The notes under the pieces are model-generated. The model saw nothing but the letters and a program-made list of their open reading frames with translations, was not told where the DNA came from and made no database searches. A stretch of 64,000 bases of DNA from the NCBI GenBank assembly GCA_015680685.1, contig MNCI01005759.1, positions 187,489 to 251,488 on the forward strand, written 5' to 3'. This DNA is from Gnetum montanum. Lineage: Eukaryota > Streptophyta > Gnetopsida > Gnetales > Gnetaceae. Positions 26,101-37,879 of this stretch are shown here, in pieces. Position numbers and translations under genes: made by a program. Position 1 is the stretch's first letter; each line of letters opens with the position of its first letter.

Positions 26101-26180
26101 AACAAAATCTATGATTTTTCCTCATAACGTAAGCAACTACATATACTTGGCTATAGTAGGGTCTCTAAGATCATAGATCC
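23130..26180 (-). pseudogene. gag-protease remnant of A1
   Basis: The minus-strand polyprotein remnant has gag-like coding at 26100-25879 (PLNDVHAHIISQLIKMDEQY) and a retrotransposon gag domain at 24895-24659 (MQKFIQQWNALLNEILEPIA). A retroviral-type aspartic protease lies at about 23460-23180: VDDG then NLMPYIIVECLSL, and NLILGRP near 23200, followed by a stop where Trp is expected. Gag forms the particle and protease matures it. Many stops are present. RT should follow, but lies 9 kb further on, beyond the antisense gene and the tandem array. Confidence 0.7.
23539..23600. repeat. 31-bp tandem duplication
   Basis: Two adjacent copies of gagctccatt(g/a)a.ct followed by catttcttcctttggt start at 23539 and 23570, within the gag-protease remnant. 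Confidence 0.8.
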
Positions 26181-26929
26181 TTACACCATCCTGGTCAAAT
26201 CTCATGTTGATGGAAAAAATAGTGGATTTATCAAAATACATTATCAAAAACATTAATTTTGACTTTTTACTATTTTTGGTAAAAATTTTAATAAGTTGGG
26301 ATTACCAAACAGTGAAGTTGACTATAAATGGAAACTAAGATTTAAAGTGTTGCTATAGTGTAAATTGGTGTATACTATGCTGAGAGAATGATGTTGAGGT
26401 TTTGAAGTTGGTAAAACCAACTACACTAGTTTTCCTAGTGGTAGTGTCTACATTAACATAGGTGGTGGAAAATAGGTTTTTACTTGGGAAAACCAAAAAT
26501 GAAAATTTTCTTGCTAAAGGATGTACGTTAGTTTTATGGAATGAAATGTGAAAATTTCTTGTTTTCAAAAGACTACACTGGAGTCTTAGAGATGTCTACA
26601 TTGGCTCTACTACAAAATTTCATAGATGTAGTTGGGTTTTTGAATGGTCTACTCTAGATTTTAGGTACCAAGTGTAGGTTTTAATGATAAAAATTATAGG
26701 TTTTTCTATTAACTACACTGGGTTCCACAAAATCTAGTAATTAACATGAAAATGCAGTGAAAACCCAAATCACCCACCATAATGATGCTAGGTATATTGT
26801 ATGGGGATTGCAACACCAACATTGGTTTTCATTAGTAAATAGTAAAAAAGGCTTTTGAAAATGTTAAAAATAGTTGAAAATAGGTTTTGAACAAGTTAGA
26901 TTAGGCTTTTTGGACTAAGAATTTGGGCA

Positions 26930-26951
26930 ACGATTCTCCTTCTAGTGCTAG
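26930..26951 (-). promoter_or_regulatory. Putative primer binding site of A1
   Basis: On the minus strand, CTAGCACTAGAAGGAGAATC lies about 10 nt inside the 5' LTR edge (26961). The same core, CTAGAAGGA preceded by GCAC or GTG, lies 5 nt inside the F element LTR (59904-59923). The tRNA that would match was not identified. Confidence 0.5.
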
Positions 26952-26960
26952 AAACTATAG

Positions 26961-28665
26961 TGCCTAGAAAATTTGGTCACTAGAAAATTGAGGATCTTGG
27001 GTTGTGACAACCTAGCCTTGAATCCCAAGGACCTCCAAAAAATTAGGATCCAAGATGCCTTGGACAATCTTGTTGATCACCTAGGGACTTACAAAATGTA
27101 AATGGAAATGAAAATACGAATGGAATTGCAAATTTGAATGAAAATTAACATAAAAATTAAACTTGAAAATAAATCTGGACTATAAATGAACTAAAAATTT
27201 ATTGAATGAAAGTATGAAGCTTAAAGAGTATAGATGATGTGCTGAAAGCATAAGAAGCTAGCTTGAATGGATCTTGAAGCCTATTGAAGCCAATAGGTTT
27301 TGTTTTACAGTCGATCTTCTCAATCTAGGTACTTCCCAGTTCTAATCTCTTGTAACTTCTTACTTGTTTCTGTTCAAGTTTGCAACTTTGGTTATAGGTG
27401 TTGTTAACAGTGGTACAAGCTTTAATTCTAGTGGTATTACACCAAGTATCTCTAATGCTCAACGTAAATGCCAAATGAAATTCATGTTCTCAAGGTTGCA
27501 AAAGGTTATGGATTAGAAAAATTTGGTATTACTGAAAAATGTTTAGAACTATATTTGGTGTTCAAACTTGGGTTTTATAAGGTTTAGGTTGTTGATTTCA
27601 TGTTGCAAATCATTATCATGATTGCTGATAGATTAATGTTGGTTGCAAGTGTAACAACTATGATTCCTAGTGTAGTTGACTATTTCTGGTAAGTTTTGAT
27701 ATACCAAGGTCATTAAAACCCATGCACATATGCAAAACAGTAGATGGACTTTTTTGACTACGCTGGCCTTCACCTTAACTACTTTGATTTTGGAGAACTC
27801 TGTTGACATCTAGTGGAATTTGCTAAAATCATGGTGACTACATTGGCCAAACTACATCTACTGGGAATTCATGATGACAACATTAACCATGTTTCCACCA
27901 ATAGAAAATGTTATGAATATACTGGCCATTGTTGGGAAAATGGAAAACCTAACAACACCACCATTTTTCTTGTAGCTATGTTAGGTTTTGTGGTGATTAC
28001 ATTTGGTGTCATGAAAAATAAAAACCCAATACCATCTATGCTCAGGGTAGATGGTTTCACCGTAGTTGAGGCTATACCTCTACAAAAACCAATGAAAATG
28101 CCAAATCTAGTAGCCCCTAATGCATTTTTAGCCTTCCCAAGCCCATATATAGACATTATAGTACCTTTTCCACTTGGGAAATGAGGAAGTAGTAGCTTAT
28201 GAGGCATTTTTCAGCATTAAAACATTAAAGTATGCAAGATTGTAGCTCATGGGGTATAAATCTTACATTTACAATGAATCCTTACCTCAAGATGGGTGGT
28301 GAAGGTTACAAGTTGCAACATGAATTTTCTAGGCGGTGTTTCATGGAGGATTAACTCAAGAGACATCGACAAAGAATACAAAACACCATTGTAGGTCCAT
28401 CATGAACATTTCCTTTCCATGCTTGATTTCATAGTATCAAATGATGCCAAAGAGTGCTTGTGATGATGAGATAAGGTTATGGTGTGGTGATAGAGGTTAA
28501 AGGCTATCTTCGATCATGAAGAAATGGTCACAAGGTTAACAATAAGTTCTAAATGTTGAAATCATGATTATGGTTGTGATGATGACATTCTAGATAATTT
28601 ATATGGCATTTATACTTTGTGCTTCAAAGTGTTGATCACTCAGTAATGTTTTTGAGGAGCCAACA
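26961..28665 (-). repeat. LTR shared by A1 (5') and A2 (3')
   Basis: The plus-strand ends are TGCC at 26961 and CCAACA at 28665, giving a standard TG...CA LTR of 1705 bp. On its left is the PBS-like and gag side of A1. On its right is the internal DNA found next to the A1 3' LTR (gggggtgaaaccttca at about 28783, compare about 9760), that is, the 3' internal end of A2. No target duplication and no second LTR lie between the two elements. Confidence 0.75.
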
Positions 28666-29449
28666 TTCTACTTTAAGGCTTCTTTGGGTATTACGATCCT
28701 CCCTTTACTTGTTTGGAGCAATTGATTTATCTTTTGATCTTCATCAGCCATTCATATTTTTGGAAAATTTCTTCCCTATCTTTTTGGGGGTGAAACCTTC
28801 ATTGGGTTTCATTACTAAGGATGGCTTTGATTTGGTTTTCTTGTTGAATGAGATGTATTACATTCAGCACACTTGATGGTGGAGTATGATGAAGAAAATG
28901 TTTCATGATCATAATGCATGAGTGTCAAACATTAGTCATCATCATTCTTCAAGGTGAGGAAGGTTATAATCAAGCTATGAGGCTAGGTTGAAGGATTGGT
29001 AATAACAATGATATGAAACAAGCACTTGTGATATAGTAGGATAAGTTAACTAAATCTTATGCATCAAGGTCACATGATAACTTGTTACTTTGATGAGTCA
29101 GAGCTTTGCAATGATATTCCAAGATTCATCTTGCAAGAACAACTCTAAGAGAATAAGAGAACACAATAAAAAAAACATGTTTTTACAAGATAATTCATAG
29201 GGCCACATAAGGCAATCAACATACCACATTACCATAGGTCACTATCATTATGAAAAGGAGATATCCATATAATGTACATTATATTTACAAAGCTTAGAGT
29301 TCATTTATGGTGCAATATAGAGATATGGACATAGAGAAAGCATGTGTAGGTTCATTTTTTATTTGGTGTAAGGGTTGTAGATGTCAACTACTAGTTTGTA
29401 CCTATAAAGGAGATTACATTATATGTGACAAGGTTTTCGATAGGAATGG
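28666..29449. other. A2 region between 3' LTR and integrase
   Basis: This is non-coding internal DNA of A2, matching 9701-10440 of A1 in outline. No gene is seen. Confidence 0.5.
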
Positions 29450-30480
29450 TTAATTGGATTGGCAAATTCATTCACATCCATGTCTGCTATTCTAGAAGCT
29501 CCATTGCTATAGACCTTGTTGATCATGAAAGGCCTCTTCCAACTAGATGAAAATTTATCCACATGCTCATAGACAACCTTAACGATGAGGTCCCCCTTCT
29601 TGATTTTTCATTTGTTCAAGTCATGGCAATGTTGTTACTTTTTCCACTCTTGGTATCATTCAATGTGAGCAAGTGCTTGCATCCACTAATCCTCCACCAA
29701 ATCTAGGTCAATGGTATGTAGCTCCTTATTCTACTTGTCATTGATGAAGTCCAATAGGACCACTCTAAGTGACAGTACCTAGAATTCAAGAGGTAAAATA
29801 GCTTTGGACTGATAAACTAGGCTATATGGGATTACACCAATTGTGGTTCAATAGGTTGTTCTATAAGCAAAACGTTCATGGACAAGTTGCTCATGTCACT
29901 GAATTTGATATTATTTAACATCTTTTTAAGCAACTTTATGATGGCTTTCTTTCTAGCTTCATCTTATTCATTGATCGAGGGTAGTATGGTGATGAAAAGA
30001 AATGCTTGGTGCCTAGATCTTGATAAAAGGTTTGCATTTCTTGGCTACTAAATTATGGTCCATGATCAGTGACTATGGTCATAGGTAGGCAAAAACAAGC
30101 TACTATGTTATTGAATATGAAGCTACAGACTTGTTGAGATGTTATTTTCTTTAGGGGAATAACTTTAACCCACTTTGTAAAGTATTTATTTGTAGTGATC
30201 ATGAAACTATGCCATGTGGAAAACTTAGGTGTTATAGGTCTAATAATGTCAATTATCCACCATTGAAATGGCCAAGTTATTTGAGTAGTGTGTAACTCAG
30301 TTGGTGGCACATGTATTAGGTTGCTTTGTCATTGATAGGTATCACAAGTTTTAACCTTTTGTAGGTAGTCACTTTCCATATAGGGCTAGTAATAGCCTAG
30401 TTGTCTAATTTTAGTAATCATGGCTCTAGATCCTATATGTCCCCCAATATACACCCTCATGAACTTGCTCAAGGATTGTA
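29450..30480 (-). pseudogene. Integrase remnant of A2
   Basis: The longest open piece is on the minus strand at 30310-30053. It reads WPFQWWIIDIIRPITPKF (first catalytic Asp kept), NKYFTKWVKVIPLKKITS and PMTIVTDHGP (second catalytic Asp kept). The part downstream to 29450 corresponds to the integrase C-terminal region but is broken. It is better preserved than the A1 copy. Confidence 0.85.
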
Positions 30481-30593
30481 CAAGCTTCAATTTTTCCCAA
30501 GCACACTAAAAGTACACCATCATAGGATCATCGACATAGTGTATTATCATCCATGATGACATACTATTTCAATATTTTACATACAACATTATG

Positions 30594-31377
30594 TTAAGAA
30601 GTAGTAAGGCCTTGTGCAGATTCACCATGCATTAGGTAAAACTTGATATCATCATACAATTCCTTTTGAGGAGTAGTATTGATAAATACTATAGAGTTAC
30701 CTTTGATATTTTCCATGGTGGGAATAGCACAATTCATGGTTAAGGAGGGCAATTTATTAAACACATCAAGTGTCACACTTAGGAATAGAGTTTTAATGGC
30801 ATTAGCTAATGTGTTCTCTGTTTGCGGTATGTATTGGATACTAATATCTATAAATTGTTGCATTAGTTTCTTACCTAGGTCATAATAAGGTTACAAATGT
30901 TGTATTTACATGCATAAACATCTATTACTTGGTTAACCACAAGTTGTGAATTACCTTTAATCATTAGGCACTTGATTCCTTGGTTACAAGCTAGCATCAT
31001 TTCCCTGATTAATCCTTCATACTCCACCCCATTGTTGGTACATGGAAATTAAAAATGGTAGGCAAAGGATTGGATTTCACTAGAAGGTGATGTTATGATG
31101 GCAGAAACATTAGGCCCATGAATAGTTGAAGCTACATCAAAGTACATAGTTTTTTCAGAGCCCTTAGGTAGCCCACTAACAATGTTGACATGTTCATAAG
31201 GGAATTTAGGGTTAATGCTACATGGTCTTCTACCAAGGAAATGATAAGTTGTGTAGCTATAGCTTGACCTTTCATTGAGGCTTGGGAGATGTAATGAAGA
31301 TCGAACTCAACTGTTATGGATTTCCAATGGGCTATATGGCTACTTTCATAGATATTGGTCAGTATGATTCTAAGCAT
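30594..31377 (-). pseudogene. RNase H and connection remnant of A2
   Basis: The minus strand at 31377-31132 reads IYESSHIAHWKSITVEFDLH, and 30863-30594 reads QQFIDISIQYIPQTENTLAN, the end of RNase H (usual form ...IPR..N..AD.L). Order and spacing match A1. Stops separate the parts. Confidence 0.75.
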
Positions 31378-31689
31378 GTTATCCTTGCAAATGATGTTGA
31401 CTTAGCTCCTAAAGAGGTAATATCTCCACTTCTTTAATGAGAAGACTAGGACTAGATAATACCTTTCCACTTCATTGTATCAAGTCTCATAGATAATTAA
31501 TACATGGCTTAGATAGTATACTAGCAACTCTACTTCATCATATCATTTCTGATAGAGTAGAGAGCCAATGGATGTGTTAGACATAGCAATGTGGGTGTAA
31601 AAAGGTTTATCCTTTTGCAGTGTATAGACTAGGGGTAGTTGTATCATCTCTTACTTAAGGTTTTCAAAGACCTCTTAGCATTGAGTCAT

Positions 31690-32830
31690 CCACACATAGT
31701 GAACTCATTTCTTGAGAAAGTGTTGCATGGGTTGTAAATTATCTGTAAGCCTAGAAATGAACTTACAGATAAATTGTAATCTACCTTGTAGTCCCTAAAG
31801 CTCCTTAAGGTTAGTTGGTTCTTCCAAGTTGGATATGGCTTTAACCTTTTCAAGATTGACATATATTCCTACTTTGGATACTCCAATTCTAAGAAACTTA
31901 TTGATTTTGATACCAAAGACACACTTCCTGGGATTAAACCTAAGCTCATACTTGAGACATAATTTTAACACAAGGTCAAGGTCAATATCATGTGCATGGT
32001 CATGAGCCATTTTGGATTTAACGACTATATTTTCCATGTAGTCATTAAGCAATCCTAGGATATAATCACTAAAGATATACATCATGGCTCATTGATAAGT
32101 GGAACATGCATTTTGAAGATCAAATGGAATCATTGTGTAACAAAAGGTTCCCCGAGGGATCATGAAGGTTGTACAAAGCTAATGCTTTGGGTTAATCGTA
32201 ACTTAGTCGTATCCCAAGGATACATCCATGAAGGATAACAAGGCATGTTCAGTCATGAAATTAATAAGCTAGTCAATCCTAGGAAAAGGAAAATCATCTT
32301 TGATGGTTACCTTATTTAGGTCTTGGAAATCAATCTAAATACATATACTCCCATTTTTCTTAGGAACTACCACTATGTTGGACACCCATTTTATGTAATC
32401 AATAACTCAAATGAAATCGGCTTGATATAGTTTTGTGATTTCATTTCAAACTGCCAAGGCTAAATTTGGTCTAATCTTATGAAATTTTTACTTAACTGGC
32501 TTGATATTAGGATTGAGTATGATGTTATGTTACACCAAGTGTGGGTCAAGACCTGGCATATCTTCATATGACCAAGAAAAGACCTTAATGTTGTCTTGGA
32601 GGACCTTATTGAGGTCTTGAGCCTACTAAGGTTCTAGTGAGGAACTTAGTTTTAGTGTTTTCTTCTCATTGTTATGTATTGTCATAAGGAACCTTAAGTA
32701 GTGAGTCCTTGGTAATGACATTAGCCCCTTGGTTAAGGGTTTTAACTGGGTTAATAAGCCATTCAAAAGGTTTTTCTATTGAGGCTATGTGATCAATGAG
32801 ATTCTCAAGCTTAAGATCTAAATGATTAAG
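31690..32830 (-). pseudogene. Reverse transcriptase remnant of A2
   Basis: The RT C-terminal half is open at 32085-31795 on the minus strand (LNDYMENIVVKSKMAHDHAH, then RFNPRKCVFGIKINKFLRIG). The active site reads YMEN instead of YxDD, so both catalytic Asp are changed. The RT start and linker lie at 32560-32330 and 32830-32680 with stops. B is inserted immediately upstream of the linker. Confidence 0.85.
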
Positions 32831-32833
32831 GTC

Positions 32834-33721
32834 TAATGAGTCATGTTTTTGTAGGGCTCCGATATCAGATATTCGATATCAAAGCTGCATTATTGAGTAT
32901 TTGATATCAAGCCACAACCTCTAATGTTGAGAATTTGATATCGCCTCATTCGCTCCTGCCTATAAATACAACACTTAGGTGCATGATTTGCATATATATA
33001 TTTTAATAGATTTTAGGCATAAACATAGAGAAGTTTTGTTAGTTTGTTTCCAATGAATGCCTACAGTGTAATGTCAAGTGATTGTATAACATTCTTAGTT
33101 GAGTGTGACGTACTTGGACACGATACATTTTTGGTAATAAAGATCGAGATTACTTTCATCATCGTAGCATCCACTTAGCTTTATTATTGTTTTTAATTAC
33201 TCAAATGCTAACTATTTTCCTTAGTTAATGTTTATCATTTCTTTCTCTTTATTATTTTTATTGTTAAGAAAAATGAATATGACTAATCATGAATGCTTAG
33301 GTGTAATTACTTGGTAACCTAGTAGTGTTATCATTTAGGATGCCCATAATGGTACACTTGGTAATCCCAGCAGTAGTTGCACAAAGTCCAAGGCATATAC
33401 AGAAGGTTTGGAATAGATACTCATCACACATAGGCTAGTTCAGACTTTAATTTCTATTTTTAATTAGTTAAATAATTGATTTCCTTATTATTATTAGAAG
33501 TAGCCCAAGGTCAAAAACAACATCAATTATCATATGCATCACATTGGACTAAACCATATGTGACAAAGATACCATTAGTCCAAGTGAGAAGATAGCAAAT
33601 TGCAATCGAGACATAATGATCTAGATGCCACAACTAGTCCCATCCATGAAATTTGATTGGATCGTGCATGAATGCTTATGATTCATATGGTTTGGCATAA
33701 GGGTTACCTCGCTGCTCATCA
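32834..33721 (+). repeat. B 5' LTR
   Basis: The 888-bp LTR has short inverted ends (TAATGAG at 32834, CTCATCA at 33715-33721). It contains several GATATC palindromes between 32870 and 32942, then a TATA box. It belongs to the same LTR family as C, D (GD) and E, as shown by the ends and by the common phrase cataagggttacctcgctgc or a variant near the 3' end. Confidence 0.85.
32961..32968 (+). promoter_or_regulatory. TATA box of B 5' LTR
   Basis: TATAAATA follows gcc and precedes caacacttaggtgc. The same motif with the same context is at 40602-40609 in the B 3' LTR, and equivalents are at 41366 (C), 50967 (GD) and 62190 (E, minus). Confidence 0.65.
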
Positions 33722-33722
33722 T

Positions 33723-33740
33723 TGGCACTATTGTTAGGGA
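33723..33740 (+). promoter_or_regulatory. Primer binding site of B
   Basis: TGGCACTATTGTTAGGGA starts one base after the LTR end. It resembles the tRNA-Asp type PBS of plant Ty3 elements (TGGCGCCGTTGCCGGGGA) with several changes. The C element PBS at 42213 is closer to that consensus. Confidence 0.6.
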
Positions 33741-33847
33741 TGGTGCTAGTTATCTAGATTAGTTATATTATACATGATCATTGTAAATGAATTAATGATT
33801 TATCTTTTAGAAAATATTAAGTCACACACATCATTAACTAAGAACAA

Positions 33848-35360
33848 TGTCTCTTTCACATGGAAGTGATAATGCCTCATATGAAGAGAACAATCATTGG
33901 AGAACTAATGAGATATCTATTGAAGAAAATTGGAGTGCCCAACCTCATGCAGAGGTTTCATATGTTCATAATCACCCTGACTACACTCAAGGACTATAGT
34001 CACCTAAGGCAAACAATCGTTAAGGTGATGAAGGAACTCCTAGACTAGGGAAGGCATCAAGGCCTAGGACCTTCTCAAAACCTAGAAAAGATAAATCAAG
34101 GGACTAAATGGAGAACTATAGAAGCCATGGTGATTTTCCTAACTTCTCATCTTCCACTTCTTCTTTAATGTCTAGTTCTAACGAAGATGAATGTAGGTAT
34201 AGAGATAAAGCTCCACTATGGGATTGAAATAAGAATAGAAATCAATACCAAAGGAAAAATCCAAGATATCAAAATGAACATAGGAAAGATTGTCAAAATT
34301 AGATAAATAGAAATAGAAATTTTAATCATGACATGTCTGATGATGGTGAACCCTTATTGGCCATTAAAAGCATGTTGTAGATTACAAAGGTAGTTAAAAT
34401 ATCCCACAGGCATCACAAGAAAAGTGACATCAAAAGGCTTGATATGAATAGCATTCCTAAATTTGAGGAAGGCTATAATTCTGATCCACAACATCATTTA
34501 CAAGCTTTCTATGATGCTTGCATCTTACAAAACATTGAAAGTGGGTGGAAAAAGCTTAAGCTCTTTCCTAGGACACTAACAGAAAAATCCAAAGTGTTGT
34601 ATATATCATTGAGACAAAATTTAATCCATTAGTGGTCCATAATGCTAGAACTCTTTAACAAGAAATACCAAACCTACACAAGGGTATCCAAACTAAGGAA
34701 ATGAATCCAAGCATGGAAATAGGAACAACATGAACCCTTAGATATGGCCCTAGATAGATACTATTCTCTACTATATAGGTGTACAAGCCATGGTTTCTTT
34801 GAGGAAAAGCAAATTTTTCACATCATATATGGGCTTCATAGTCAAACAAGAGAGATCCTTGGGAGGTATCTTCAAGGTTAATTATACAAACTAATATCCC
34901 TTAGATCCAAAGGCTAATCGAGCATGTGGCATAAGAAGAAGGAGAGCTATGTAAATGAGATAATGTTGAGAAATATCACTGGGATTCAACACTTCAAAAG
35001 AATAAGGTTCATCCTTATCATAAGGAAAATGAAGTAGCCCTTGATGAGGTGATTTCACAACAAACCTTGCCAATACAAAAGTTTATCAATGAGATTGAAG
35101 CAAGGCTAGACAAGATGTGGAAGTTGGTGAATGAAAAAGTTACAACCTACATGAAAACCATAAAGGAGAGAGTAATATAAAATGAATCAAGTGATCAAAA
35201 TAAAAGGAAGAAAAATAATCAAGAAATAGCTAGGAACAATTATTGGCAAAAAGGAAAAATAGGTATAGAAGAAGAGGCTATAGACTCAACCACATAAGAG
35301 GATGATGGATTTGACATCTGCCTATATGATCATCCAAAGGGTTATTGCCCTATCATGTGA
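33848..35360 (+). pseudogene. gag remnant of B
   Basis: It begins at the ATG at 33848 (MSLSHGSDNASYEENNHW) and contains an open part at 34444-34632 (IPKFEEGYNSDPQHHLQAFY, then WKKLKLFPRTLTEK). This matches the gag of element C at 43240-43380 almost residue for residue. Downstream, YDHPKGYCPI (about 35320) matches YDHTKECCPI of C. Gag forms the virus-like particle. There are many stops and shifts. Confidence 0.8.
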
Positions 35361-37879
35361 CATCTACATGAGTATTGGGCTTTTGCATTGAACCCCAACT
35401 TATCATACAAAAATAAATGCCTAGGAAAAATACCTTACTCACAAGGTAATTATAGACAATTATACAACCAATCATACTATCCTAGTGGGACTTCTTATTA
35501 GCCTCAAAATTATTGTCAATCAACCATAGTAGCAAAACCCATAGTTGTGGGCAAGGTCATCATGAAACCAGCACTACCCTTATTGTCAACTAGACCTATC
35601 CAAATACTATGTTCAACAACCTATTTCCCCAACTAGTTCTACTTCCTCTACTTCAAATCACTATTACTACTCTCCTGAATATCATCAACTCGCAACATCT
35701 ATGAGGTCACCACCCTACACCTCTCATCCTTCATCATATCCTTAATATTCTCATACTCGCCTCCATCACATGTCACAATTAGCAACACAAGAAGGTTGAG
35801 CACCATAACATCAATGCAAGAATGCCACTTATGATGTGAACATACATAGAAATGATAATGCTAGTGGATCTCCACCACAATCTTGGAAATGCCATTTCTC
35901 TAGGATGGTTCCCATGTGTAGGCACAACACTCATGGACCTACTAACTTGTCCAAACTAGCATAATTCCAATCAAGTTCAACATCGTTCCTTTCACAACGA
36001 ATTTCCTATAATCATATACAAAGGCCAACATCCATTGTTACTCCAATACCTGACAAAAATGATGAATCTTTCATTATGGAGAGACAAAAGAATTCATGCA
36101 TAACTAATCATAATAAAGGATGCAGTCATAGGCCAGACATCCAAAAAATTTACACAACTTCTATTTTGAACCATTGTACATTTTTAAACCAAGTGTGTGA
36201 GAAACAACTCATCTACATAGCTATCACTAAACTAGAAGACATCAAATGGATTTAAAATGAGATCTACCACTATTTCACAAATGCATGGAGCCTACTTATC
36301 TGCTTATTAATTCTTGTCATGGTCCAAAGCTTAGTCATGGGGAAGATGCCTCATCCGAAAATCAAGAATTAATAAGTGTTTTTCATCTTTTAGGTATATA
36401 ATTTTTTTATTATTTTCTCATTTCTTGATACAAAAGTTTTTCATTCTTTTCTACTTTTTTCCATTGTTTTCATTTCCTTTGATAGTAATCTCATTTGTGA
36501 ATAAAACAACAAGATGAAGCCCATCGAGGTGAGGTTTTCTCTACATTGTCAAAGTTGTGAGGAATTGATTATTTGAACCATGAGGCCATGTCATCCATCT
36601 ATCCATCCCATCAATAAAAGGTTCTTACCATGGTCATAATGATATTCTTCTTTATCATCAAACTAAGAATAAACTCATAATCATTGTGCCTAGATATGAA
36701 TTCTCACTTACCCCAAAACTTTGGACTTTACATGAAACCTTTCAACCAATCGTAGAGATTCATTTTCCATGCTGAATATTTTCATGAGGCATAATTTTAA
36801 TACCCCCAATATTTGGTGGGAGTCGATATGAACTACTCGATGTTGGATACTCAATATCACGTTCACAAAAACCTATAAATAGGGTCCTCGCAATGCTCAA
36901 AAATTCATTCTTATAATTGAAGCTAGGAAAGATTGTGCATTTTTCTATCTTGACTAAGAGCTCTCTGCACCAAACTTCCACATGCAATATCTTACTCCAT
37001 AACACTCTAATTTTCAGAGTTTTTGAATCTATTTGATCTTGGAATTTCCACTTTAGTTGGGGGAGGTTACTTGTATGGAAGACTTATGCCAATTTTTTGA
37101 AATTTACTATCACTTGGAAGTTATTATAAGGGTAAGAATGTTAAAAACTTAAGTATTTTAATTAATAATTAGTTGTATGCATGTCAAAATATTTAATTAT
37201 CTTAGCTAAGGAATCATAGCCATCATTATACACCATACATACGGAAAAAGAAACTAATTGTGAAGGGTCATCAAAGAATTTAACATTGTTTGGATATTTT
37301 TCTTAAAATTTCTCTAACTTTGCAATTATATGAACTAAGAACCTAACGAAAATAAGGACATCAGTAAGGTATAACCCTATCGATGATAAATGAAAAACAC
37401 CTTAGTAACACTAAATCCTTGATTGATTATAGATCGCTTGAAAAAGAGGAGCACAAGAAGGACCTTTGTAGGATGCAAGTAAATGCCTAAAGGGTGGCAA
37501 AGATCAACTAGGAGAAAAAGGTACATAAGCTACACATGAAAAATAGGAGACCCAATCATTTAGCATTTACCAAGAGGTCCTTGTTATAGGATAGTTAGTT
37601 TAGGCAGAGGTTGTAGGACCTAAGGCTCAAGCTTAGGGACAACACCTCACATTATCCCAAGAATGCCTCGAGGCTATCCAAGAGAGATCCATGTTGACCA
37701 TGATTAGCGTGGAAATGAACTTTAGGATTTTCATGGAATTTGTACTTGAGGCAATCAAAACTCAACTTCAAGCATCACCTCTATGGCACATCCTTTCGAA
37801 AAGTAGGGAATGGTACTTGAGTAATACATAACAATTCTAGCATAATAAAGAGGGAACCACCATCAACATTAGCAGAGTC
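35361..37879 (+). other. B internal spacer with decayed coding traces and an LTR-like patch
   Basis: The first part (35361-36300) aligns weakly with the Pro/Gln/Tyr-rich end of the C gag region. 36300-37400 is AT-rich and non-coding. Within it, 36785-36960 looks like an LTR promoter (GATAT/CAATATC motifs, then TATAAATA at 36874-36881). From about 37440 a Lys/Glu-rich coding pattern with stops leads into the third ORF. A protease as in C was not clearly seen. Confidence 0.4.

Larger units (their letters stand above)
7980..28665 (-). mobile_element. A1: giant Ty3/gypsy-type LTR retrotransposon, degenerate
   Basis: The minus-strand element runs from its 5' LTR (28665-26961), through a PBS-like site, gag-protease (26180-23130), a 9 kb middle region (22824-14252) holding an antisense intron-bearing gene and tandem arrays, then RT, RNase H and integrase (13790-10440), to the 3' LTR (9700-7980). 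The total is about 20.7 kb, in the range of the largest plant Ty3 elements. All coding parts carry stops. The LTRs are about 1.7 kb (1721 and 1705 bp). The 5' LTR also serves as the 3' LTR of A2. Confidence 0.8.

Noticed and set aside
28619-28876. Plus-strand 85-residue frame across the shared LTR edge
   Set aside because: It crosses an LTR boundary and is not conserved in the A1 counterpart (9660-9900).
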